From: CAZOKN01 sp964580525
GTDB taxonomy: Bacteria; Pseudomonadota; Alphaproteobacteria; Rickettsiales; UBA6187
Assembly (NCBI GenBank): GCA_964580525.1
Contig: CAZOKN010000026.1
Location: 1-27,507 of the forward strand
DNA length: 27,507 nucleotides
Reading direction: 5' to 3'
Below are positions 1-6,969 of this stretch, one piece after another; position 1 is the first letter of the stretch; every line of letters begins with the position of its first letter. Below the pieces are notes generated by a model. The model made no database searches, was not told the DNA's origin, and saw only the letters and a list, made by a program, of their open reading frames with translations. The position numbers were made by a program, and so were the translations under genes.

Positions 1-156
1 CACACCGCAAACAATCATAGGCTCGCGCGCAACGATGGCAAACTCCGCCTCAATTTCTTCTGGCACAGTTATTGTGGTGGTAACATCGCCCCGCCCCAAA
101 TCCTCGGCAAGTGCCATGTTTATAATTCTGTCTATCTCACGCATATCAGGTTGCAT
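1..156 (-). CDS. nadC: Nicotinate-nucleotide pyrophosphorylase (quinolinate phosphoribosyltransferase), N-terminal part
   Basis: Only the first 52 codons lie in the window; the gene continues past base 1. The reverse-strand reading starts at the ATG at 154-156 and contains ALAEDLGRGDVTT, the hallmark of the NadC N-terminal domain, followed by an E/A-rich strand ending in AREPMIVCGV. NadC makes nicotinate mononucleotide from quinolinate and PRPP in de novo NAD synthesis in the cytoplasm. A second in-frame ATG lies four codons downstream, so the exact start is slightly uncertain. The gene is divergent from iscX across 83 bases. Identification rests on the N-terminal signature, which is distinctive. 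Confidence 0.9.
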   Translation of the reverse strand, partial: MQPDMREIDRIINMALAEDLGRGDVTTTITVPEEIEAEFAIVAREPMIVCGV

Positions 157-239
157 TGTTGTTATTCCTGTTTTAGATATTAGGTTATGAAGCATAATTT
201 AAGCTTGATATAAACACTAGAGATTTTTAAGAGGCAGGC

Positions 240-440
240 ATGGGACTTAAGTGGCTTGATGTGCGCGACATCGCAATTGAACTGGAAGAAAAACATCCGG
301 ATGCGGATAATGTAAACTTGCGCTTCACCGATTTACGCCAGTGGGTTATTGAACTGGAAGATTTCGACGATAACCATGATGGCTGTAACGAAAAAATCCT
401 GGAAGCCATCCAAATGGCGTGGATTGATGAGCGCGATTAG
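240..440 (+). CDS. iscX: IscX (YfhJ), Fe-S cluster assembly accessory protein
   Basis: The 66-residue acidic protein aligns along its whole length with E. coli IscX: MGLKW at the start, then RFTDLRQWVIELEDFDD and NEKILEAIQMAWIDE. IscX binds the cysteine desulfurase IscS and iron and tunes sulfur transfer to IscU. An AGAGG ribosome-binding site lies a few bases before the ATG. In E. coli the gene closes the isc operon. Here it stands alone between divergent nadC and a repeat-filled gap, so the rest of the Isc machinery must be elsewhere. The acidic surface and the conserved FDD and W residues are intact, so it is expected to be functional. Confidence 0.93.
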   Translation: MGLKWLDVRDIAIELEEKHPDADNVNLRFTDLRQWVIELEDFDDNHDGCNEKILEAIQMAWIDERD

Positions 441-503
441 AGATTATTATTTATAAATCTAAACCTCATTTGATAGTGCAATCCTAATAAAGACGAAATG
501 GTT

Positions 504-580
504 ACGTCATTCCAGAACCTAGAAAATCTTTGATTTGTACTTTTACAAATCATTAGATTTTATTGGTATGTGGAATCCAA
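504..580. repeat. Palindromic repeat element, AT-rich hairpin type
   Basis: This stretch folds on itself. ATTCCA at 509-514 faces TGGAAT at 571-576, AAAATCT at 523-529 faces AGATTTT at 555-561, and GATTTGTA at 532-539 faces TACAAATC at 544-551 around a four-base loop. It begins ACGTCATTCC, and an inverted variant of that end occurs again at 765-781. It has the form of a small palindromic mobile element and encodes no credible protein. Its family name is not known to me. Confidence 0.6.
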
Positions 581-584
581 TATC

Positions 585-694
585 GTTGTCATTCCCGCGC
601 AGGAGGGAATCTACTGTTTAAATAAAAAATACTTAGTCGATTTCAAGAGTTGTTTTTTTAGGGCAATGGATTCCCGCCTGCGCGGGAATGACAA
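585..694. repeat. Palindromic MITE-like element with two ATTCCC-N8-GGGAAT hairpin ends
   Basis: The two ends are near-perfect inverted copies of about 32 bases, GTTGTCATTCCCGCGCAGG followed by a/cGGGAATC. Each contains its own 20-base hairpin (591-610 and 670-689) of the form ATTCCC-N8-GGGAAT. The core between them is AT-rich. The pattern resembles dRS3-like repeats of Neisseria and the common proteobacterial repeat whose translation reads VIPAQAGI on one side and DSRLRGND on the other. A copy of the same family sits inside thiL at 17046-17140. Confidence 0.75.
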
Positions 695-764
695 CAAACG
701 CGAAGTGCGCAAAAAACGCCTGACAAAATATACTGCGTCCGGAGTAGCTACTTAGCGAAGACAG

Positions 765-781
765 AGCTTCTGGGATGACGT
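765..781. repeat. Inverted copy of the 504-520 repeat end
   Basis: AGCTTCTGGGATGACGT at 765-781 is the reverse complement of ACGTCATCCCAGAAGCT, which matches 504-520 (ACGTCATTCCAGAACCT) at 15 of 17 positions. Together the two ends enclose the whole repeat cluster. They suggest either a larger nested element or the remnant of a third palindrome. The 441-808 gap contains no other feature that I can support. Confidence 0.45.
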
Positions 782-808
782 TCCTTATAAATTTTGAATG
801 ATTACAAA

Positions 809-2377
809 TTATAGCGGCGGGCAATTATCGCTCTTGCCTCTATTAGATCTGTGCTGATTTTGTTTATCAGTCCATTTTTTTGCTTCCTCTGGTGTAAGCG
901 TTCTAACGCTATAACCTTTTACATTGCCCTTGTTATTCAAATGCTCTCTAATCGAAACAGAAAGCTCCGGATTTTCTTTATGGAAAGTTTTCATTATCTT
1001 TTGTGCTTCTTCTTTTGTTAAATGCCTTTGTTTATCATCAAAAGTTTGGCCTTTTACACGCACAACTTCATTGCCATCTTGCCTTTTTTCTATCTTTATA
1101 GATGAATTCATTTCTGTTTTTCGCAAGTTTTGCCTCATATCGTAAGCATCATCCGCAACTTTATCATCAACTTTAGGCATTCTATCTTTTCTATTATGAA
1201 AACTCTTCTGCTGATCTAAACTTGGTTTTTTTGAACCGTCTGAATTAGTTACTTCTCTTTGCTTAGGTTCAACAAACTCAATATCATATCCTGATTCCAG
1301 AGCTCCTCTTATAGAATCAGTAATATTTTTAGGATCTGCTTTTTCAACATAGTTTAATAAATTTCTCTCCGATGTTATTTTTCTTATAGAAGCAGGCGAT
1401 AAATCTGATTCAGCTAAACTTTTATTTAACCTTGCTCTGACAGTGTTAACCGGGTGTTCTTTTCTTTCAACGTTTTCAACTGTACGCACCTGTATTTTAT
1501 CCGAACTTGTTCCCACTAAGCCCTTAAGCTGTGGATCTTGATTTTTTATTTTTTTTGAATCATCTTCCGAAATATCCCCAATTTTAATATTTTCTTTTTT
1601 GCTTTTTTCCGCTGCCGCTTTTTCTTCTTCTGCTAATTTTTCGGTAGAATATTGAGTAGGATCCATTGGTTTCGCCTCAGGATAAGCTGATCTATCTAAT
1701 TGAACTTTTAGAGAAACTGGTTTCACACCTTCTGAAGGCCTGCTTTTCATACCTGCAGTCATTTCCTGAAAATCAGTCTTAACTAGCTGATCCAGGCTCA
1801 TATTTTCTCTTCTTTTTTCCAAATCTTGATAATATTGACCGGCAGGACCTTTCTTTGCAGCATCCAATGCTGTTGCAAGTTCGGCTTCATAAGCCCTATC
1901 TTCTGCATCTATCTGTTGTTGTTCTGTAGGAATTAATTTACCAGGAAGATCACCAAAAGGTTTAAATGCAGGACGTTGTATTTCTGGTGTTTCTAATGAT
2001 GGCGGAGCTGAGGCAGAAATTTCTGCTCGCGATGTTCTAATGTCATCTATTTTATTAATTTTTGCCATCGCACCATCTTTATCAGGCTGATATGCTGCGA
2101 AAAATTTTGCAATTTCTTTTGCGGTTTCTTTTTCATCTTCAGGGGCTGAATAACTAGCTTTTAGAGATGCCTCGAAAAGTGAAGTGCCATCTTTGGTCTT
2201 CGCAGTAAAAAGGCCAGGATTTTCATACATAATGTCAGTAAGAGTAATATTCTCCATTAACATGCCGCTTTTAATATCATCCGAGATAGACGATATAATC
2301 GCTTGATCCCTGGTAATAGAATCAGAAACTTTTTCTGTTTTATTTCTTCTAAAGATCCTATCAAATAATGACTTCAT
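809..2377 (-). CDS. Hypothetical 522-residue charged cytoplasmic protein of unknown family
   Basis: I do not recognise this protein. It starts MKSLFDRIFRR after an AAGG-type ribosome-binding site (TATAAAGGTT before the ATG). It has no signal peptide or membrane segment and is very rich in Lys, Glu, Asp and Ser. The N-terminal part (residues about 15-95) looks like a small helical domain, and the segment with TKDGTSLFEASL is faintly ankyrin-like. Pro-rich linkers follow (around PPSLETPEIQRPAFKPF). The middle is probably helical, and the C-terminal third contains two related LT(K/P)EEA-K segments. The composition recalls secreted effectors or scaffold proteins of host-associated alphaproteobacteria, but that is only an impression. 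It is flanked by the repeat cluster and tRNA-Pro and is not in an obvious operon. Confidence 0.75.
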   Translation of the reverse strand: MKSLFDRIFRRNKTEKVSDSITRDQAIISSISDDIKSGMLMENITLTDIMYENPGLFTAKTKDGTSLFEASLKASYSAPEDEKETAKEIAKFFAAYQPDKDGAMAKINKIDDIRTSRAEISASAPPSLETPEIQRPAFKPFGDLPGKLIPTEQQQIDAEDRAYEAELATALDAAKKGPAGQYYQDLEKRRENMSLDQLVKTDFQEMTAGMKSRPSEGVKPVSLKVQLDRSAYPEAKPMDPTQYSTEKLAEEEKAAAEKSKKENIKIGDISEDDSKKIKNQDPQLKGLVGTSSDKIQVRTVENVERKEHPVNTVRARLNKSLAESDLSPASIRKITSERNLLNYVEKADPKNITDSIRGALESGYDIEFVEPKQREVTNSDGSKKPSLDQQKSFHNRKDRMPKVDDKVADDAYDMRQNLRKTEMNSSIKIEKRQDGNEVVRVKGQTFDDKQRHLTKEEAQKIMKTFHKENPELSVSIREHLNNKGNVKGYSVRTLTPEEAKKWTDKQNQHRSNRGKSDNCPPL

Positions 2378-2440
2378 AACCTTTATATCCTCAAAGATTT
2401 CCCAAAATCACGAATTAAGTCCGCAATTTACTATGGTGCA

Positions 2441-2446
2441 ATTATA
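2441..2446 (-). promoter_or_regulatory. Possible -10 element for the 522-residue protein gene
   Basis: Reading on the minus strand, TATAAT is found about 65 bases before the start codon, preceded by TGATA. No good -35 hexamer lies at the right distance, so this is only a candidate. Confidence 0.3.
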
Positions 2447-2488
2447 TATCATAAATGTTACTTATTTATTACTAAGCTGACAAAATAT

Positions 2489-2545
2489 CCCAAAAACATG
2501 GCTTTTTTGGGTAAAATTTGTGACTTTTTGGGTGGAATTTGAGTT
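2489..2545. repeat. Hairpin plus tandem 22-base direct repeat in the tRNA-Pro downstream gap
   Basis: CCCAAAAA at 2489-2496 pairs with TTTTTTGGG at 2503-2511 around CATGGC. The right arm begins a direct repeat: CTTTTTTGGGTAAAATTTGTGA at 2502-2523 and a diverged copy, CTTTTTGGGTGGAATTTGAGTT, at 2524-2545. The hairpin could terminate transcription of tRNA-Pro on the minus strand, since A and T runs flank it, but the role is not established. Nothing else was found in 2378-2647 apart from a run of seven G at 2624-2630. Confidence 0.45.
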
Positions 2546-2647
2546 ATTTGATATACAAAAAGGTCATTTAAACGCCAAAATAGCGGTATTTGCCCGACAG
2601 ATCAGGTCATAAATTGTAATTGTGGGGGGGTATATATGATTTTTAAG

Positions 2648-2725
2648 TGGTCGGGGTGATAGGATTCGAACCTACGACCCTCTGGTCCCAAACCAGATGC
2701 GCTAGCCAGACTGCGCTACACCCCG
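2648..2725 (-). tRNA. tRNA-Pro (anticodon UGG)
   Basis: The reverse strand folds as a full cloverleaf. The acceptor stem CGGGGTG pairs with CACCCCG, the D stem is GCGC/GCGC, the anticodon stem-loop is TCTGG-TTTGGGA-CCAGA with anticodon TGG, and the T arm is GTAGG-TTCGAAT-CCTAT. Discriminator A is followed by an encoded CCA end. It decodes CCN proline codons, chiefly CCA. Confidence 0.96.
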
Positions 2726-2739
2726 ATACATATGTTCAA

Positions 2740-2754
2740 GCATATTAAATATGC
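2740..2754. repeat. 15-base palindrome between the HPt-like gene and tRNA-Pro
   Basis: GCATATTAAATATGC at 2740-2754 has perfectly complementary arms around one central base. It lies just upstream of tRNA-Pro on the minus strand and could be an operator or a chance palindrome. Confidence 0.3.
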
Positions 2755-2783
2755 GGAACCGGTGTTTTATAGCAGGTTTTTTT

Positions 2784-3143
2784 TTAATATCTAGTATTTC
2801 TTACGAAAACCATAACTTTATTAACATTAGATTTTATAATCTCAAGCATCTCTCGTTTTTCCAACATGTTTGCGTCATAAATTCCTTTGGAAACTTCGCA
2901 TATTTTTGATAGTTCTACAGCACCCAAAACGTCAGCTGTTGTTTTCAATTCCTCTGAGGCATCAAGCCATTTAGGGCTAACTCCATCATAACAAGAGCGC
3001 TCCATAACCGCGATACATTCTTTGGTATTGAAGAAAAACATTTCCAACAACTCTTCCTGAAAACTGCTCTTACCATCAGTTACAGTTTTAAGTCGCGACA
3101 TATCCATCGGGAGAGTCGAAGAAACGATATTTTTATTAGTCAT
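2784..3143 (-). CDS. HPt-domain-like protein lacking the phosphorylatable histidine
   Basis: The 119-residue protein has the shape of a single-domain histidine phosphotransfer protein. The N-terminal half fits the first HPt helices (DMSRLKTVTDGKSSFQEELL, then EMFFFNTKECIAVMERS). The second half has SEELKTTADVLGAVELSKIC, which matches the HPt core AHxLKGxAxxLGAxxLxxxC. At the active site residue 64 is Glu instead of His, and the following Gly is Thr, so it should not carry a phosphoryl group. The start is the ATG at 3141-3143, five bases after a strong GGAGGAG; an earlier in-frame TTG at 3155 would lie before that site. It could be a pseudo-HPt that binds response regulators or kinases. The partner is unknown, and no sensor kinase is in the window. 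Confidence 0.65.
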   Translation of the reverse strand: MTNKNIVSSTLPMDMSRLKTVTDGKSSFQEELLEMFFFNTKECIAVMERSCYDGVSPKWLDASEELKTTADVLGAVELSKICEVSKGIYDANMLEKREMLEIIKSNVNKVMVFVRNTRY

Positions 3144-3146
3144 GCT

Positions 3147-3153
3147 CTCCTCC
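3147..3153 (-). promoter_or_regulatory. Strong ribosome-binding site deciding the HPt-like start
   Basis: GGAGGAG on the minus strand ends five bases before the ATG at 3143. It excludes the upstream TTG as the likely start. Confidence 0.8.
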
Positions 3154-3230
3154 AAAATTACAGTGTGGTGTTTTTATAGTAACCTATAGTTGCTCATCGT
3201 GAAACTAATTTCGTGAATCACCCAATAAAA

Positions 3231-3256
3231 AACGCCGCATCTTGCGACACGGCGTT
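3231..3256 (-). terminator. Rho-independent terminator after pnp
   Basis: AACGCCG at 3231-3237 pairs with CGGCGTT at 3250-3256. On the minus strand the stem runs straight into TTTTTATT, as expected at the end of the pnp transcript. On the plus strand the hairpin is followed by ATTTTATT, but no plus-strand gene needs it. It separates the rimP-pnp operon from the HPt-like gene. Confidence 0.85.
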
Positions 3257-3284
3257 ATTTTATTAGCTACATTTTCTTAAGAAA

Positions 3285-5693
3285 TTAGAAAAAACGCCTT
3301 TTTTTCTTAGGAGCTTCTTCCTCTACTCTGTTGAAGTTCTTTTCTTCAACAACTTCACGTGGCTCATAAGAGTTTTCACGTTCACGACGAGGCTCAAAAT
3401 CATCACGGTTGCCTCTGCCACCACGATCATCCCTATCACCACGACGGTCATCTCTGTCACGTCTGTCTCCTCTGTCGCGATCACGACCACGGTCGCCTCT
3501 ATCACGGTCACCACCACGATATCCGCCACGATCCCTATCGCCGCCTCTTGGTTTGCGAGAAGAAGGACGCGCGCCATCATCTTCGAATTGGTCAGAAAGA
3601 TTTTCACCAGTTTCCTGATGAACGCGTTTCATGCTCAAACGCACTTTGCCACGTTCAACGCTCAACACGATAACTTTCACTGCATCACCGATATTTACAA
3701 CATCGTTGATGTTTTCAATGCGCTCGTTTTTGATTTCGCTGATATGCACAAGGCCGTCAGTTTTACCAAGGAAGTTTACCAAAATACCGAAATCAAGGTT
3801 TTTAACTACCTTACCATCATATATTTTGCCAATTTCTACTTCAGTTGTAATGCCTTGAATCATCGCCAAAGCCTTCTCAATAGCTTCCGCGCCAACTGCA
3901 GAAATGCTAACAGTTCCGTCATCCTGGATATCAACCTTAGCACCTGAAACTTCGCATATTTCGCGAATGTTTTTGCCAGATGGGCCAATGATTCCACCAA
4001 TTTTCTCCTTATCAACCTTTATGGTCTTAATTTGAGGAGCATTTCTGCTGATTTCCGCACGGCTATTAGACAAAGCAGCACTCATTTTTCCAAGAATATG
4101 GATTCTGCCTTCTTTAGCTTGCTCAAGAGCAATTTTCATAATTTCAGTTGTGATGCCATTGATTTTGATGTCCATTTGCAATGCAGTAACACCATTTTCA
4201 GTACCAGCAACTTTGAAATCCATATCACCAAGATGGTCTTCATCACCAAGAATGTCCGACAAAACTGAGAAGTCAGAACCTTCTTTAATCAAACCCATAG
4301 CAATACCAGCAACAGGGGCTTTCAATGGAACGCCAGCGTCCATCATCGCCAAAGATGCACCACAAACAGTAGCCATAGAAGAAGAACCGTTAGACTCTGT
4401 AATTTCAGATACTACGCGGATTGTATAAGGGAATTCTTCCAAGCTAGGAAGAGTTGCACGCAAAGCGCGCCAAGCTAATTTGCCATGACCAATTTCACGT
4501 CTGCCAGGAGCACGCATCATAGAAGCCTCACCCACAGAATATGGAGGGAAGTTATAATGCAACATAAAGTGCTCTTTATAATCGCCAGCCAACTCATCGA
4601 TAATCTGCATGTCTTGACCAGTGCCAAGAGTAGTAACTACCAAAGCCTGAGTTTCACCTCTAGTGAACAAAGCAGAACCATGTGTTTTTGGCAAGAACTG
4701 AACGATAGGAAGGATATTTCTGATATCTCTTTCGCCACGTCCGTCAATACGCTTCTTAGTTTTAAGAATGTCGCCACGCACGATGTCTTTCTCAAGATTT
4801 TTAAGAGCGCCACCAGCTTTAAGAGCATTGAATTCTTCACCCAATTCTTCTTTCAAAGTGCTGATTGTTGCTTCTTTTGCAGCAGAAACTTTCTCTACTC
4901 TAGTTTGCTTATCTGTTTCTTTATAAGCAGCTCTCAAATCTTTTTCAGCTAGATCAGAAATGCGTTTTTCCAAAGCTGAATTATCAGGTTTTTCAACTTT
5001 CCAAACTGGCTTACCAATTGCATCTTTCAGTTCGTTAATCATATTTATAACTGGCTGGAAGCCTTTATGACCAAACTCAACTGCGCCAAGCATTATTTCT
5101 TCAGAAAGCATTCTAGCTTCAGATTCAACCATCAAAACCGAACTCTTTGTTCCGGCAACAACCAAATCCAAATCAGATTCTTCCAATTGTGCAGGAGTAG
5201 GGTTAAGAACATATTCGCCATTCACATAAGCAACCTTTGCAGCAGCAACAGATTCCTCGAAAGGGATACCTGAAATTGCCAAAGCAGCCGAAGCGCCAAT
5301 AACAGCAACAACGTCTGGATCGTTAGTTAAATCATGCGAAAGTACAGTACAGATAACTTGAGTTTCATTGTAGAATCCATTTGGGAACAAAGGACGAATA
5401 GGTCTATCAACAAGTCTTGAAACCAATGTTTCTTTTTCAGAAGGACGGCCTTCACGTTTGAAGAAACCACCTGGAATTTTGCCGGCAGCAAAAGCCTTTT
5501 GCTGGTAGTGAACTGTTAATGGGAAAAAATCGATTCCTTCTTTAGGTTTTTTTTGCGCAACTGCAGTACAAAGAATTACTGTTTCGCCATATTGAATTAT
5601 AACAGCACCATCTGCTTGACGCGCCACTTGTCCTGTCTCTATAGAGAGCTTTCTACCTGCCCAATCTATTTCTCTTCTTTCTATTTTAAACAT
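3285..5693 (-). CDS. pnp: Polyribonucleotide nucleotidyltransferase (PNPase) with extended R/G/D-rich tail
   Basis: PNPase degrades RNA 3' to 5' by phosphorolysis as a trimer and can add tails. The protein begins MFKIERREIDWAGRKLSIETG and includes the first RNase PH domain, the helical linker, the second catalytic RNase PH domain (GRREIGHGKLAWRAL and the GDEDHLGDMDFKVAGT region), a KH domain with GGIIGPSGKNIREI, and an S1 domain with DFGILVNFLGKTDGLVHISE. Most family members end soon after S1, at about 700 residues. This one has 802, with a tail from about residue 693. Residues 713-763 are nearly all Arg, Gly and Asp, and the protein ends KKKRRFF. The tail may bind RNA or partner proteins. 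AAGGA precedes the ATG. The gene is last in the operon, 95 bases after rpsO, as in many proteobacteria. Confidence 0.97.
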   Translation of the reverse strand: MFKIERREIDWAGRKLSIETGQVARQADGAVIIQYGETVILCTAVAQKKPKEGIDFFPLTVHYQQKAFAAGKIPGGFFKREGRPSEKETLVSRLVDRPIRPLFPNGFYNETQVICTVLSHDLTNDPDVVAVIGASAALAISGIPFEESVAAAKVAYVNGEYVLNPTPAQLEESDLDLVVAGTKSSVLMVESEARMLSEEIMLGAVEFGHKGFQPVINMINELKDAIGKPVWKVEKPDNSALEKRISDLAEKDLRAAYKETDKQTRVEKVSAAKEATISTLKEELGEEFNALKAGGALKNLEKDIVRGDILKTKKRIDGRGERDIRNILPIVQFLPKTHGSALFTRGETQALVVTTLGTGQDMQIIDELAGDYKEHFMLHYNFPPYSVGEASMMRAPGRREIGHGKLAWRALRATLPSLEEFPYTIRVVSEITESNGSSSMATVCGASLAMMDAGVPLKAPVAGIAMGLIKEGSDFSVLSDILGDEDHLGDMDFKVAGTENGVTALQMDIKINGITTEIMKIALEQAKEGRIHILGKMSAALSNSRAEISRNAPQIKTIKVDKEKIGGIIGPSGKNIREICEVSGAKVDIQDDGTVSISAVGAEAIEKALAMIQGITTEVEIGKIYDGKVVKNLDFGILVNFLGKTDGLVHISEIKNERIENINDVVNIGDAVKVIVLSVERGKVRLSMKRVHQETGENLSDQFEDDGARPSSRKPRGGDRDRGGYRGGDRDRGDRGRDRDRGDRRDRDDRRGDRDDRGGRGNRDDFEPRRERENSYEPREVVEEKNFNRVEEEAPKKKRRFF
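3405..3557 (-). repeat. Low-complexity Arg/Gly/Asp coding repeat in the PNPase tail
   Basis: Short reiterated CGT-GAC type codon pairs encode runs such as RGGDRDRG and RDRGDRRDRDD. The DNA is an imperfect simple repeat and so is prone to length change by slippage. It is in frame throughout. Overlapping open frames on the other strand here are by-products of this repeat. Confidence 0.75.
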
Positions 5694-5720
5694 TATATTT
5701 TCCTTTATATCATCAACAAC

Positions 5721-5749
5721 AATAACCCCGAATTCATTTCGAGGTTATT
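5721..5749 (-). promoter_or_regulatory. Hairpin in the rpsO-pnp gap (processing site or attenuator)
   Basis: A 12-base stem, AATAACCTCGAA/TTCGGGGTTATT on the minus strand, closes around a five-base loop. The one imperfect position is a G-U pair on the minus-strand RNA but an A-C mismatch on the plus strand, so the fold favours the operon transcript. No long T run follows. In E. coli the same gap holds a weak terminator and an RNase III site through which PNPase controls its own mRNA; a similar role here is inferred. Confidence 0.6.
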
Positions 5750-5788
5750 TTATAAAAAAGTTTTAAATCAATAGGATACAAAAAGCCA

Positions 5789-6058
5789 CTACTTTCTTAT
5801 ATTGAGCTTTTCAATGATTGTCTTGTAACGATCAGTATATTCTCTTTGCAAATAGTCCAGTAATCTTCTTCTTTGACCAACAAGTCTCAAAAGACCTCTT
5901 CTTGAATGGTGGTCTTTTACGCTAGTTTTAAAATGCTCAGTAAGGTTATTAATACGCTCAGTCAAAATCGCGATTTGAACTTCAGATGAGCCTGTATCGC
6001 CTTTTTTTGTAGCAAATTCTTCTATAAGCTTCTTTTTACGTTCAGCAGTAATCGACAT
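5789..6058 (-). CDS. rpsO: 30S ribosomal protein S15
   Basis: The 89-residue protein is full length for S15, with the family signature GDTGSSEVQIAILTERINNLTEH and the DHHSRRGLLRLVGQRRRLLDYL segment that contacts 16S rRNA helices 20-22. It is an early-binding 30S protein. The start has a strong AGGAG seven bases upstream, and the gene follows truB by 17 bases. Position between truB and pnp is the standard proteobacterial order. Confidence 0.98.
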   Translation of the reverse strand: MSITAERKKKLIEEFATKKGDTGSSEVQIAILTERINNLTEHFKTSVKDHHSRRGLLRLVGQRRRLLDYLQREYTDRYKTIIEKLNIRK

Positions 6059-6075
6059 CGTTATCTCCTATCAAT

Positions 6076-6969
6076 TTATAAATTAAACACACGAACGGGT
6101 TTTACATACCCGTCAAATACATTAGCAAGCGCCACTAAAACTCCTTCGCATTTCACAACTACGATAGAATCATTTAAGATTTTTTCGGATGTTGCAACCT
6201 GACGTCCTTGCCTTAAAAGCCTTGCATCCTCAATGGTAAAAGAAAGCACCGGGATGTCGTCTAGCACTTCCCCCACCGGCAAAATTAGCCCTGAGGACTC
6301 GGGTATATACACTGTTTTTTCCAGAGTTTCCAGTAAAATCGCACTATCTTTGCAAAACTTACCCACTTTTGTTCTGGTAAGCTCGGTTACATGGCCAAAA
6401 CTGCCCAATTTTATAGCTAAATCATGCGCCAAAGACCTAACATAGGTACCTTTGCCACAAGCCACCAAAAACTCAGCCGACTGATCATCGCACGCCAATA
6501 ATTCAAATTTATGAACTTTTATCAGGCGCGATTTAAGGACAACTTCTTTTCCCTCTCTAGCCAAATCACACGCCCGTTTGCCATTGATTTTCAAGGCAGA
6601 ATACACTGGCGGCATTTGCTCTATATCACCAACAAATTCTGGCAAAGCCGCCAAAATCTCAGCTTTAGTGGGTATTTTATCGCTGCTATCGGTAACCTCG
6701 CCTTCGCAGTCATAAGTAGTGGTTGCCGAACCCCATTTTACGGTAAATTTATATTCCTTATCGGAATCCATCATGAAATTTATTGTTTTGGTAGCTTCAC
6801 CCAAAGCCAGTGGCAAAACTCCATTTGCGAGAGGATCCAAAGTTCCGGCATGACCTATTTTTTTAGGTTTGAGGTTACGCTTTACGATGGCCACAGCATG
6901 TGCAGAACTTATGCCCTTGGGTTTATCAAGGATAAGCCAGCCATTAATGTCGTTGTGTTTTTTAGTCAT
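6076..6969 (-). CDS. truB: tRNA pseudouridine-55 synthase TruB
   Basis: TruB converts U55 in the T loop of tRNAs to pseudouridine. GWLILDKPKGISSAHAV opens the catalytic domain, and GHAGTLDPLANGVLPLALG contains the catalytic Asp. KGTYVRSLAHDLA and the C-terminal PUA-like part are present. I choose the ATG at 6967-6969; an in-frame GTG directly before it would add one residue. The start overlaps the end of rbfA by eight bases, indicating translational coupling. At 297 residues it is of normal length. Confidence 0.96.
   Translation of the reverse strand: MTKKHNDINGWLILDKPKGISSAHAVAIVKRNLKPKKIGHAGTLDPLANGVLPLALGEATKTINFMMDSDKEYKFTVKWGSATTTYDCEGEVTDSSDKIPTKAEILAALPEFVGDIEQMPPVYSALKINGKRACDLAREGKEVVLKSRLIKVHKFELLACDDQSAEFLVACGKGTYVRSLAHDLAIKLGSFGHVTELTRTKVGKFCKDSAILLETLEKTVYIPESSGLILPVGEVLDDIPVLSFTIEDARLLRQGRQVATSEKILNDSIVVVKCEGVLVALANVFDGYVKPVRVFNL

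Noticed and set aside
570..824. Two overlapping open frames (570-755 on plus, 633-824 on minus)
   Set aside because: Both are translations of the palindromic element (VVIPAQ-GI and DSRLRGND peptides) and arise from its symmetry. Neither has a ribosome-binding site or a homologous protein fold.
2624..2630. Run of seven G as a phase-variation tract
   Set aside because: It lies in no coding region and not in a recognisable promoter spacer.
3359..3673. His/Arg-rich and Pro/Ser-rich open frames opposite the pnp tail
   Set aside because: They are shadows of the simple CGT-GAC coding repeat of PNPase and have no independent support.
4485..4952. 155-residue open frame opposite pnp
   Set aside because: It lies entirely inside the conserved PNPase coding region on the other strand, and its composition is that of an antisense frame.
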